DNA of 8,801 nt. It comes from an uncultured Bacteroides sp. GTDB taxonomy: Bacteria; Bacteroidota; Bacteroidia; Bacteroidales; Bacteroidaceae. The notes beneath the pieces are model-generated. The model was not told the origin of the DNA and did no database searches. It was given only the letters and a program-made list of their open reading frames with translations. Positions 1-7,093 of this stretch are shown piece after piece (positions within the stretch are counted from its first letter, which is position 1; each line of letters opens with the position of its first letter). Where the stretch lies: contig UQTJ01000070.1 in NCBI GenBank assembly GCA_900544075.1, positions 1 through 8,801 on the forward strand. Direction: 5' to 3'. Made by a program: the position numbers and the translations under genes.

Positions 1-15
1 AAGTCAGCCTTATTT

Positions 16-561
16 TTATGACTTAGATAAATTTTTATCGGACAGCAATAATATAGAATTGGCCTGAACAGTATTGCCTATACCGAAAGCTGCCAAAGCA
101 GTAAAGACACAGAACAGCATACCAAGCCATTTCATACCAAGCCCTCTCTCGAGTGCATACATAGGTCCGCCAATCATCTCGCCGTATGAATTCTTCACCC
201 TGTACTTCACTGCAAGAAGACCTTCGGCATACTTTGTAGACATACCAAGCACACCGGTAAGCCAACACCAGAACACTGCTCCGGGACCTCCCAATGCCAC
301 AGCCGTAGCCACTCCGATGATATTCCCGGTACCTATGGTTGCAGCCAGTGATGTGGCCAACGCTCCGAACTGACTTACATCGCCATCGGCATTCCCCTCT
401 TTCGAGAAAGACAGTTTCAAAGCCTTGAACAGATATAACTGAGGGAATCTTAACCTTATAGTCAGAAACAAGTGTGTACCCAAAAGCATTATTATCATTG
501 GCCATCCCCAAACCAACGAACTGAAATCATTGAAGAATTTTACTATTGTTGATAAATCCAT
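16..561 (-). CDS. N-terminal fragment of an AGCS-family sodium:alanine/glycine symporter, probably broken
   Basis: Inner-membrane carrier fragment of 181 residues. AGCS proteins import alanine or glycine with Na+ and are usually about 450 residues long, so only the first ~40% is present. Family hallmarks are clear: ATIGTGNIIGVA at residues 74-85, GGPGAVFW at 91-98, a KYAEG segment at 110-114, GGPMYALERG at 131-140 and GIGNTVQANSI at 160-170. Hydrophobic helices lie near 18-35, 66-108 and 145-160. After NSI the frame reads only eleven more residues and ends at TAA (18-16); two further in-frame stops follow within the next four codons. The other two frames give no recognisable AGCS continuation, but only 15 bases remain before the window edge. 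The likely explanation is a pseudogene cut by an indel, insertion or rearrangement; the missing part may lie just outside. The ATG at 561 is supported by the promoter-like box just upstream. The family call is secure; that the product is non-functional is inference. Confidence 0.85.
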   Translation of the reverse strand: MDLSTIVKFFNDFSSLVWGWPMIIMLLGTHLFLTIRLRFPQLYLFKALKLSFSKEGNADGDVSQFGALATSLAATIGTGNIIGVATAVALGGPGAVFWCWLTGVLGMSTKYAEGLLAVKYRVKNSYGEMIGGPMYALERGLGMKWLGMLFCVFTALAAFGIGNTVQANSILLLSDKNLSKS

Positions 562-593
562 TTGCTATTATTTTGAGTGCAAAAATAGCAAAT
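560..593. repeat. 10-bp inverted repeat over the symporter start codon and -7 box
   Basis: ATTTGCTATT (560-569) and AATAGCAAAT (584-593) are perfect reverse complements separated by 14 bases. A second inner stem, TTTTG (571-575) with CAAAA (580-584), could continue the fold with a small bulge and an AGTG loop. The repeat covers the symporter's start codon (561-559, minus) and its -7 box (587-580). No T-run follows on the minus strand, so an operator fits better than a terminator. The function is inferred. Confidence 0.5.
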
Positions 594-612
594 AAATAGA
601 AAAACCAACAAA
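580..612 (-). promoter_or_regulatory. Bacteroidota-type promoter for the symporter fragment
   Basis: On the minus strand a TTTG box (612-609) is followed after 21 bases by TATTTTTG (587-580), which matches the Bacteroidota pattern TTTG-N19-21-TAnnTTTG. Transcription would begin near 573-575, giving a very short A-rich leader to the ATG at 561 with no Shine-Dalgarno sequence. The boxes are seen; promoter activity is inferred. Confidence 0.5.
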
Positions 613-663
613 TATCGAGATAAAAACAATAAAAACACAGATTTTACATAACATCAAAATCAT

Positions 664-2271
664 CTAAACAATAGTACAAACCTTCTTCACCTGTTCTTCA
701 AACTCTTCTCTGTTTTTAGCCTTGTTCTTGACCGTAGTACGATAATTATAGATAGTTTGAGGCGAATAGAACAACAAAGTGGCAATCCTTGAGCTATCCT
801 TTATTCCAAGTCTGACAAGAGCATAAATCCTTAGTTCCGTATTCAATATCTCTCCTTTTGCAGGAACAATCTCCTCCCCTTCCCTGAGAAGCATATTAAA
901 TTCGGAAACGAAATTCGGATAAAGCGTAAGAAAAGCAGTATCGAAATTGACAAAGAACTGTCGCGCATCACTGTCCGACATTTTACTGCTATTGGCAATC
1001 TTGAGCAAGTCATCAACCTGCTTAGCCTTGACTTTTCTCTTCACAAGGTCCTGATATTTGTTCAGTTTGTCAATATAGGCAGCACAGAGTTCAATAAACA
1101 GACTAACATACTCCTCACGCGTACGGTTTGTTTTGAGCAACTCAGAGTTAAGTTCCTTAAGCTGCTCATTCATATCGGTCACAATAGACCTTTGAGTTCT
1201 CAACAGTTTCAGCTGCCTGAAGATATACAACATGGCGAGCACGAGCAGAATTCCGAGAAAACTTATGAAATAAACCGCCCTTACGAGTATGGTATTTTTC
1301 TCAATCCACTTGTTCTGATATGTATTTACTATAGGTGGAAACTTCTTTGCTATCTCAAGCATCCTCAACCTGTTATTATAGAACATGGCATCTTCCATGG
1401 AATAATTGATATATCTGTTCGCTCTGACCAAATCCGGCTCAGGACTCTGATACAACAACATAGCCAACTCCTGCATAGAAAGATTCTCCTTCAGCGGACA
1501 AGTAATATCAGAAATGGCAGACATTATTAGATACTTCTCATAATCCTTCATATTGCCCTGCTTCTTATAAGCAAAAGCCAACCCACAGGTAACACATGCG
1601 TAAAGCCTTGTATCAACCTTCAAGCCATCCAGAGCCTTTTCGTAAAACTTCTGTGCCTCATACTGGTTTCCCTTTCTGGCATTCAACTCCCCGCTCCAAT
1701 ACATAAACTCTTTCGATGTGGGTTCAAGAACCTGCAACATCGAGTCATTATAAAGCATTTCCTTATTTCTGAAATCGACGGCAAAAGCATCATCGGCCGA
1801 ATATTCACTCCATACGCTATACACCCATTCGAATGCCAAATAATAATCAAACAGAAGAGAGGAGTCAAGTCTGTCCCTGTCAATCTCCTTCAACACATCA
1901 AGCGACTGAGAAAAATATCCGGTAGTAGCAAGCAGCAATGAACGGTTTATTTTACACCTATCAATATATTTTTCCACAGACAGTCTGACAGCAATATCTT
2001 CGGCAAGCGAAAGATAATGGAATGCTGAATCCGACCTGTATGTATAATACTCAAGAAACACATCATTATAAAGTCCGAACAGCCCGGAATAACTATTCAC
2101 CCCCTTCTTCAGACTTTTTATACTGTCAATACGAGCCTCCTTTGCACGGCAGAAATCATCCCTCCTAAGAAGTAGGGCATCAAGTTCGGCATACAGTTTC
2201 CCGGTATCATCTGCAGCGAATACAGACGACACACCAACCATAAACAAAATCAAAAAAGCAAATTTCTTCAT
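664..2271 (-). CDS. SusR-like/DUF6377-type membrane-spanning transcriptional regulator
   Basis: A 535-residue one-component sensor-regulator. From the N-terminus it has a signal peptide (1-20, MKKFAFLILF core, VFA cleavage region), a helical TPR-like periplasmic region (about 21-325; a TPR-like helix pair near 204-250 around YEAQKFYEKAL), one membrane helix (about 327-351), a basic stop-transfer and coiled coil (352-385), and a cytoplasmic C-terminal LuxR-like helix-turn-helix (about 475-520, with LNTELRIYALVRLGI and SSRIATLLFYSPQTIYNY). I recall this layout from DUF6377 proteins and SusR-like activators of Bacteroides glycan loci; the family name rests on memory, not a search. No histidine-kinase or receiver domain is visible. 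The open frame extends upstream to a TTG at 2328, but that TTG is part of the -33 box and the extra residues would spoil the signal peptide, so I chose the ATG at 2271; the ATG at 2277 is also possible. It is divergent from the receptor/alpha-galactosidase operon, its likely target. The stop is TAG at 666-664. Confidence 0.82.
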   Translation of the reverse strand: MKKFAFLILFMVGVSSVFAADDTGKLYAELDALLLRRDDFCRAKEARIDSIKSLKKGVNSYSGLFGLYNDVFLEYYTYRSDSAFHYLSLAEDIAVRLSVEKYIDRCKINRSLLLATTGYFSQSLDVLKEIDRDRLDSSLLFDYYLAFEWVYSVWSEYSADDAFAVDFRNKEMLYNDSMLQVLEPTSKEFMYWSGELNARKGNQYEAQKFYEKALDGLKVDTRLYACVTCGLAFAYKKQGNMKDYEKYLIMSAISDITCPLKENLSMQELAMLLYQSPEPDLVRANRYINYSMEDAMFYNNRLRMLEIAKKFPPIVNTYQNKWIEKNTILVRAVYFISFLGILLVLAMLYIFRQLKLLRTQRSIVTDMNEQLKELNSELLKTNRTREEYVSLFIELCAAYIDKLNKYQDLVKRKVKAKQVDDLLKIANSSKMSDSDARQFFVNFDTAFLTLYPNFVSEFNMLLREGEEIVPAKGEILNTELRIYALVRLGIKDSSRIATLLFYSPQTIYNYRTTVKNKAKNREEFEEQVKKVCTIV

Positions 2272-2298
2272 AACCATTATGTATTGATGAGATGAATA

Positions 2299-2330
2299 CA
2301 AAAATAAGCAAAGTTTCGAATAAATCAAAA
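2299..2330 (-). promoter_or_regulatory. Promoter of the regulator gene
   Basis: On the minus strand TTTTG (2330-2326) is followed after exactly 19 bases by TATTTTTG (2306-2299), an excellent match to the Bacteroidota -33/-7 consensus TTTG-N19-21-TAnnTTTG. Transcription would start near 2292, about 20 bases before the ATG at 2271, so the in-frame TTG at 2328 cannot be the translation start on this transcript. The complete consensus suggests constitutive basal expression of the regulator (inference). Confidence 0.65.
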
Positions 2331-2426
2331 TCTACTTTAAGCCACAAACTATAAATATATAAAATACTAATTATCTGAAGATTATATACTAATATCAACT
2401 ACCTGCAATCTACTTTGCATCTACTT
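2329..2426 (+). repeat. Three copies of ATCTACTT in the divergent control region
   Basis: ATCTACTT occurs at 2330-2337, 2408-2415 and 2419-2426. The first two copies share the longer AATCTACTTT (2329-2338 and 2407-2416). The last two are spaced 11 bp start to start, about one helical turn, so they would face the same side of the DNA. Copy one abuts the regulator's -33 box, and copies two and three lie just upstream of the 17-bp repeats. They may be binding sites for a regulator acting on both promoters, but an 8-mer in A/T-rich DNA can also recur by chance. Confidence 0.35.
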
Positions 2427-2435
2427 GTGAAAGGA

Positions 2436-2480
2436 ACATGAGAAAAACATAAATACATTTGCGACATGAGAAAAACATAA
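2436..2480 (+). repeat. Two perfect 17-bp direct repeats bracketing the operon's -7 box (candidate operator)
   Basis: ACATGAGAAAAACATAA is present at 2436-2452 and, identically, at 2464-2480, a 28-bp period with an 11-bp spacer. The -7 box TACATTTG (2454-2461) falls inside that spacer. Copy one therefore covers the region where a -33 box would be expected, and copy two covers the predicted transcription start. Each copy contains two ACAT elements 11 bp apart. The positions suit binding by a regulator dimer, plausibly the divergently encoded one. The repeat is directly seen; the binding partner is inferred. Confidence 0.75.
2454..2461 (+). promoter_or_regulatory. -7 box of the receptor/alpha-galactosidase operon, no good -33 box
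   Basis: TACATTTG matches TAnnTTTG exactly. No TTTG lies at the expected 19-21-base distance upstream; the nearest are TTG at 2425-2427 (26 bases) and TTTG at 2414-2417, both too far. A promoter with a good -7 but no -33 box is typical of one needing an activator. The predicted start near 2468 gives a leader of about 68 bases before the ATG at 2536, in which I see no stable hairpin or riboswitch-like structure. Confidence 0.6.
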
Positions 2481-2535
2481 GCTACTGCTGTGAATTTTAA
2501 CACCACATTATATCTAAATCCTTAAACAAATTATC

Positions 2536-4797
2536 ATGAAAAAGAAAATCTTTTCCTATTTGGCACTTGCATCAATATTGCCTACAATGACAATGCAAGC
2601 AAATGAATCGGATTTCAGAATTTCTGAACAGGATTCACTATCTACAAAGAAAGCTGAAGGCAACGAAAGAAACGTAATGCTCAATGCAGCAGATGCTACA
2701 AAACCTCGTGAGATACAGATTGGACTTCCAAGTGAAGATGTAAACGTATATGAAAACGGACTGCCTGCAGTCTACTCGTCGGCAGTACACAAACTTCAGT
2801 ACCACTGGCGAAGCGATGCCAGCCTCGGTGAAGTAGGACTGATGACTCCATCGGAATCTGCCATCAAGACAGGAAACATTGCTTACTCAGTAAACTCATT
2901 CAGCAAAATAGGTGACAAGAAATTCAAGGGTATAGTGAACTACCGTTCCAATCATTACGGACTTCAGCAGTTCGACATGAACGTTACAGGTGGTATAGGC
3001 GATAAATGGAGATACTCAGGTACAATGTATCAGACATTCGACCCGGGAACATTCAAGGTTAAATTCGACGAATACGCAGACCGCACACAGATTTACCGCG
3101 CAGGTCTGACAAGACTGTTCAACGACAACAAAGGCAAAATCAGCCTTCTCTACAAATATGCATACAGCAGAAATCCACTGAACCAGCTCAACTCTGCACC
3201 ATTCATCTATGTGGGCGACGGTTCTATAAAAGAGTTACCGGGATTCGAACCGGGACTGGCTTCATATGGTCCTGCAAGCGGAGAATTCGAATATATGGAC
3301 ATCATGGACGGAAAAATGAAGACATGCAACCTCAGAGATATGGCCGACAACCGTTCGCACGAAGTCACATTGCTTACAGACTATACTTTCGACAATGGTC
3401 TTAAATGGAATCTCGACTTCAAATACATGAATGCACCTGAAGCAAACTATGTTGACTTCGGAGGCAGTACGATAAGCGAAATTACCGAAGCTGACGGCTA
3501 CACACTCTCAGACGGAACTCCTTACAGCGGACTTATAGAAGGACGACGCACATGGCTGCACATCGGAAAGGTAAAGAATATCCTCCTTACTACAGAACTC
3601 GAAAAAACATTCGGCAACCACAGAATGAATCTCGGCCTGAATGAATGGTACTATCATCTGGACTATCATTCATCATCAATGCAGTGGACAGGTACTGTAC
3701 AAGAATATCCGGAAATACTTACAGCTGCCGACGGAAGCCGTTTCCGCGGATTCAACGAACTGAGCCCTGAATACACAAAAGGATATGAAAACAAACTGGC
3801 CTTATATTTTACAGACGACTGGCAGATAAATCCAAAACTTAATCTGTTCTACGGTGGACGTCTGGAATACTACAGAATGTCGGCCGACCAGATTTCACAC
3901 TCACGTTACTCAGGTTTCTACATCGGTGGAAAAGCTCCTGACGGAACACTCATAACTCCGGCAAACGTAACAAAAGACAAACTGAACTACGCTGCTACTG
4001 CAAGAGTGACATACAATATGATTAAAGGATTCGGACTTACAGCCGACGGAACCGTAGCAACAAGATTCCCAAGAATAAACGAATATGCCGGAACAGGCCC
4101 TACAGAAGAACAGTACAAGAGAGTAACCATTCCACTGGTACGTGGTGGATTATTCTACAAGAACAGCTGGCTCGACCTGACTTCAATGGTTACATATATC
4201 GCTAAATCAAACAACATCGACCAGCAGAACCTTACCAAACCGGGAACAAGCGAAGGAAAGACCGTACTTCTTATATATGATATACAGACATTGGGATGGA
4301 CAACATCGGCAGAAATAGACCCGTTCAAAGGTTTCCACCTGCACGCACTGTTCACATATCAGAAACCTGTATATAAGAACTATAACGCCAGTGTAACATT
4401 CAGCGACGGCTCACAGATGGGAGTAAATGCCAACAACATGATTGTAAAGGAAATCCCTCAGGTGCTTGTTGAACTGGACCCAAGCTATAACATAACAAAA
4501 GATTTGCGTTTGTGGTTAAGTTTCCGTTACTTTGGAAAAACATACGCCAACCTTCAGGAAGCTCTCTACTTTAACGGACGCTGGGAAACTTTCGGAGGTA
4601 TCAACTGGGCTGTAAACAAGAACTTCGACCTCGGAGTGACAGTAGTAAACTTCCTGAACCAGAAAGGAGCCAAAGGAACTATCAACGGTTCGGAACTTAT
4701 CACCAAGGACGAAGCTTCAAAATATGCAGGATGCTACATGAGCGGTACTTATCTCCGTCCGTTCACAGTGGAATTCAGCGCAAGTATAAAATTTTAA
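2536..4797 (+). CDS. Compact TonB-dependent-receptor-like outer-membrane protein (SusC-like uptake barrel)
   Basis: A 753-residue predicted outer-membrane beta-barrel for uptake of a small ligand, probably a galactoside given the next gene. It has a signal peptide (1-22, cleaved near MQA/NE), a short linker (23-45), a plug-like segment (about 46-125, including NVMLNAADATKPREIQIGLP, VYENGLPAVY and GLMTPSESAIKTGNIAYSVN) and then alternating barrel strands to the end. Barrel signs include LALYFTDDWQINPKLNLFYG, typical of TonB-dependent receptors, and a C-terminal strand FTVEFSASIKF ending in Phe, as the BAM insertion signal requires. It is shorter than SusC proteins (about 1000 residues). It has no room for a carboxypeptidase-regulatory-like domain or for the first half of a normal plug, and I see no clear TonB box. 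No SusD follows; the alpha-galactosidase starts 27 bp later. The leader has no Shine-Dalgarno sequence. Barrel and family are confident; TonB dependence and ligand are inferred. Confidence 0.82.
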   Translation: MKKKIFSYLALASILPTMTMQANESDFRISEQDSLSTKKAEGNERNVMLNAADATKPREIQIGLPSEDVNVYENGLPAVYSSAVHKLQYHWRSDASLGEVGLMTPSESAIKTGNIAYSVNSFSKIGDKKFKGIVNYRSNHYGLQQFDMNVTGGIGDKWRYSGTMYQTFDPGTFKVKFDEYADRTQIYRAGLTRLFNDNKGKISLLYKYAYSRNPLNQLNSAPFIYVGDGSIKELPGFEPGLASYGPASGEFEYMDIMDGKMKTCNLRDMADNRSHEVTLLTDYTFDNGLKWNLDFKYMNAPEANYVDFGGSTISEITEADGYTLSDGTPYSGLIEGRRTWLHIGKVKNILLTTELEKTFGNHRMNLGLNEWYYHLDYHSSSMQWTGTVQEYPEILTAADGSRFRGFNELSPEYTKGYENKLALYFTDDWQINPKLNLFYGGRLEYYRMSADQISHSRYSGFYIGGKAPDGTLITPANVTKDKLNYAATARVTYNMIKGFGLTADGTVATRFPRINEYAGTGPTEEQYKRVTIPLVRGGLFYKNSWLDLTSMVTYIAKSNNIDQQNLTKPGTSEGKTVLLIYDIQTLGWTTSAEIDPFKGFHLHALFTYQKPVYKNYNASVTFSDGSQMGVNANNMIVKEIPQVLVELDPSYNITKDLRLWLSFRYFGKTYANLQEALYFNGRWETFGGINWAVNKNFDLGVTVVNFLNQKGAKGTINGSELITKDEASKYAGCYMSGTYLRPFTVEFSASIKF

Positions 4798-4824
4798 AAT
4801 CATAAACCCACAATAATTAGAACC

Positions 4825-7011
4825 ATGAAAAAGTTAATTATCGCAAGCGCATTGGTATGTGCAGCATTTCAGGCAAATGCGGAGAACAAAGTGTTCCGTA
4901 TATCAACAAACCAGACAGACCTTATCCTCCAGGTAGGAGACAACGGACGTCTGTATCAGACATATTTAGGTGAAAAACTTCTTCACGAAGAAGATACAAA
5001 GAACTTCCAGTGGGATGTACATGCTGCTTCAGACGGCAGTGTATGCCAGCGCGGATGGGAAGTTTACAGCGGTTCGGGAAACGAAGAGTTCTATGAACCG
5101 GCAATTGCAATAACCCACAACGACGGAAAGACATCCACATATTTATATTATGTATCTTCGTCTACCAAAGAAGTGGAAGGCGGAACACAGACTACAATCA
5201 ATCTGCGCGACGACAAATATCCTGTAGATGTAACTCTCCACTATGTGGCATATCCTGAGGAAAATGTAATCAAGACATGGAGCGAAATCAAGCATCAGGA
5301 AAAGAAGCCTGTCATTCTTTCTACATACGCTTCGACCATGCTCTATTTCAACCGTGCATCTTACTATCTGACTGAATTCAGCAGCGACTGGGCAAAAGAA
5401 GCACAGATGAGCAGCCAGCAGCTACAGTTCGGAAAGAAGGTAATCGATACAAAACTTGGAAGCCGTGCAGCAATGCATACACATCCTTTCTTCGAAGTCG
5501 GCCTCGACCAGCCAGTAGCAGAAAACCAGGGTGATGTACTGATGGGAACATTGGGATGGACAGGTAACTTCCGTTTCACTTTCGAAGTTGATAACGTAGG
5601 CAACCTGCGAGTAATACCGGCCATCAACCCATACGCTTCAAACTACGAACTTCCCAAAAACGAAGTGTTCACTACACCGGAATTCATCTTCACTATGAGC
5701 TATAGCGGAACATCAGAAGGAAGCCGTAACTTACACAACTGGGCAAGAAACTATAGCCTGAAAGACGGTAAAGGCAGCAGACTTACATTGCTCAACAACT
5801 GGGAAAATACAGGTTTCAACTTCAACCAGGAAATCCTTGCAGAACTGATGAAAGAAGCAAAACACCTTGGTGTAGACATGTTCCTTCTTGACGACGGATG
5901 GTTCGCAAACAAATATCCTCGTAAAGACGACAAAGCAGGACTTGGCGACTGGGAAGTGACTCACAGCAAACTCCCTGGAGGTGTTCCTGCACTTGTAGAT
6001 GCAGCCAAAGAAGCCGGAGTGAAATTCGGTATCTGGATTGAACCTGAAATGGTAAACCCAAAGAGTGAACTCTTCGAGAAACATCCTGAATGGGCTATCC
6101 ACGATGAAAACAGAAAGATGTACTACTACCGTAACCAGCTTGTTCTCGACCTGAGCAATCCTGAAGTACAGGACTATGTCTACAGTGTAGTGGAAAACCT
6201 GATGAAAGAAAATCCTGAAATAGCATTCTTCAAATGGGACTGCAACAGCCCTATCACAAACATCTATTCTCCATACCTGAAGAACAAACAGGGCAACATG
6301 TATATCGACCACGTACGCGGTGTGTACAATGTAATGAAGAGAGTGAACGAAAACTATCCTAACGTTCCTATGATGCTTTGCTCAGGTGGTGGTGCACGTT
6401 GCGACTACGAAGCTCTGAAATATTTCACAGAATTCTGGTGCAGCGACAACACAGACCCTATAGAACGTATCTACATTCAGTGGGGATTCTCACAGTTCTT
6501 CCCTGCAAAAGCAATGTGTGCACACGTTACAAGCTGGAACAAGAACACATCTGTGAAGTTCCGTACAGACGTAGCTTCTATGTGCAAGCTTGGTTTCGAT
6601 ATAGGTCTTAAGGAAATGAGCGCAGAAGAACTGGAATACTGCCAGACTGCCGTTAACAACTGGAAAAGACTGAACCCGGCAATCATGGACGGCGACCAGT
6701 ACCGTCTGGTTTCACCATACAAGTCAAACCACATGGCAGTGAACTATGTCAGCAAAGACCAGAACAAGGCTGTATTGTTCGCATACGATATCCACCCACG
6801 CTATCAGGAAAAACTGATGAACGTAAAACTTCAGGGACTTGATGCAAACAAAATGTATAAAGTAGAAGAAATCAACCTCATGCCTGGTGCTAAATCAACA
6901 TTCAAGTCAAACGGCAAGGTTTATTCAGGCGACTATCTGATGAAAGTCGGACTCGAAGTATTCGGATTCGCACACACTCAGAGCCACGTAATTGAAATTA
7001 CAGCAGAATAA
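4825..7011 (+). CDS. GH36 alpha-galactosidase, exported
   Basis: A 728-residue retaining alpha-galactosidase that removes terminal alpha-linked galactose from substrates such as melibiose, raffinose or galactosyl glycans. A type I signal peptide (1-19, ending QANA) with no lipobox Cys indicates a soluble periplasmic enzyme. Domain order follows GH36: an N-terminal beta-sandwich (about 20-310), a TIM barrel (about 315-620) and a C-terminal beta domain (about 630-728). Active-site motifs are intact: NNWE at 324-327, LLDDGW at 354-359 (D356, D357), GIWIEPEM near 405, FKWDCN with nucleophile D472, CSGGGARCD at 519-527, and SDNTD with acid/base D541 and D544. These match the nucleophile and acid/base pair known for the Lactobacillus GH36 enzyme MelA. 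The length is normal and there is no frameshift. It is the second gene of the operon, 27 bp after the receptor, with no promoter in the gap. Dense use of GAC, AAC and GAA codons suggests high expression. Confidence 0.95.
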   Translation: MKKLIIASALVCAAFQANAENKVFRISTNQTDLILQVGDNGRLYQTYLGEKLLHEEDTKNFQWDVHAASDGSVCQRGWEVYSGSGNEEFYEPAIAITHNDGKTSTYLYYVSSSTKEVEGGTQTTINLRDDKYPVDVTLHYVAYPEENVIKTWSEIKHQEKKPVILSTYASTMLYFNRASYYLTEFSSDWAKEAQMSSQQLQFGKKVIDTKLGSRAAMHTHPFFEVGLDQPVAENQGDVLMGTLGWTGNFRFTFEVDNVGNLRVIPAINPYASNYELPKNEVFTTPEFIFTMSYSGTSEGSRNLHNWARNYSLKDGKGSRLTLLNNWENTGFNFNQEILAELMKEAKHLGVDMFLLDDGWFANKYPRKDDKAGLGDWEVTHSKLPGGVPALVDAAKEAGVKFGIWIEPEMVNPKSELFEKHPEWAIHDENRKMYYYRNQLVLDLSNPEVQDYVYSVVENLMKENPEIAFFKWDCNSPITNIYSPYLKNKQGNMYIDHVRGVYNVMKRVNENYPNVPMMLCSGGGARCDYEALKYFTEFWCSDNTDPIERIYIQWGFSQFFPAKAMCAHVTSWNKNTSVKFRTDVASMCKLGFDIGLKEMSAEELEYCQTAVNNWKRLNPAIMDGDQYRLVSPYKSNHMAVNYVSKDQNKAVLFAYDIHPRYQEKLMNVKLQGLDANKMYKVEEINLMPGAKSTFKSNGKVYSGDYLMKVGLEVFGFAHTQSHVIEITAE

Positions 7012-7048
7012 CACAAGGACTAAATACTGGACAAGTTTCTCATTAGTT

Positions 7049-7085
7049 TTAATGGTGCAACCGGATGAGCGGATTGCACCATTAA
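7049..7085 (+). terminator. Strong hairpin terminator after the alpha-galactosidase, possibly bidirectional
   Basis: TTAATGGTGCAA (7049-7060) and TTGCACCATTAA (7074-7085) form a perfect 12-bp stem. Inside, CCG (7061-7063) can pair with CGG (7070-7072), leaving a GATGAG loop and one bulged A. It lies 37 bp after the GH36 stop and is followed by the A/T-rich ATTAATATTT rather than a long U-run. It sits between convergent genes, so it may stop transcripts from both sides. Confidence 0.7.
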
Positions 7086-7093
7086 TATTTAAG

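Noticed and set aside
74..373. Plus-strand open frame of 99 codons opposite the symporter
   Set aside because: It overlaps the conserved AGCS motifs on the other strand and has no independent support.
1192..1530. Plus-strand open frame of 112 codons inside the regulator gene
   Set aside because: Shadow of the regulator, which has a coherent domain structure; the translated sequence shows no recognisable family.
664..2271. Hybrid two-component sensor or histidine kinase
   Set aside because: No H-box, ATP-binding N/G boxes or receiver Asp are seen; after the coiled coil the protein goes straight to a helix-turn-helix.
2278..2328. Extended start (TTG at 2328) of the regulator giving 554 residues
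   Set aside because: The TTG belongs to the -33 box, the extension lies upstream of the predicted transcript start, and it pushes the signal peptide inward.
2438..2480. Two identical mini-ORFs, ATG AGA AAA ACA TAA (MRKT), one in each 17-bp repeat
   Set aside because: Five-codon frames arise simply from the repeat sequence; copy one is upstream of the predicted start and copy two overlaps it, so translation is unlikely.
2436..2480. CRISPR array or insertion-element ends
   Set aside because: Only two short repeats with an 11-bp spacer, and no cas or transposase gene nearby.
5731..6312. Long antisense open frame of 193 codons opposite the alpha-galactosidase
   Set aside because: It lies wholly within a catalytically intact GH36 gene, has no promoter-like box or recognisable domain, and is explained by that gene's codon bias.
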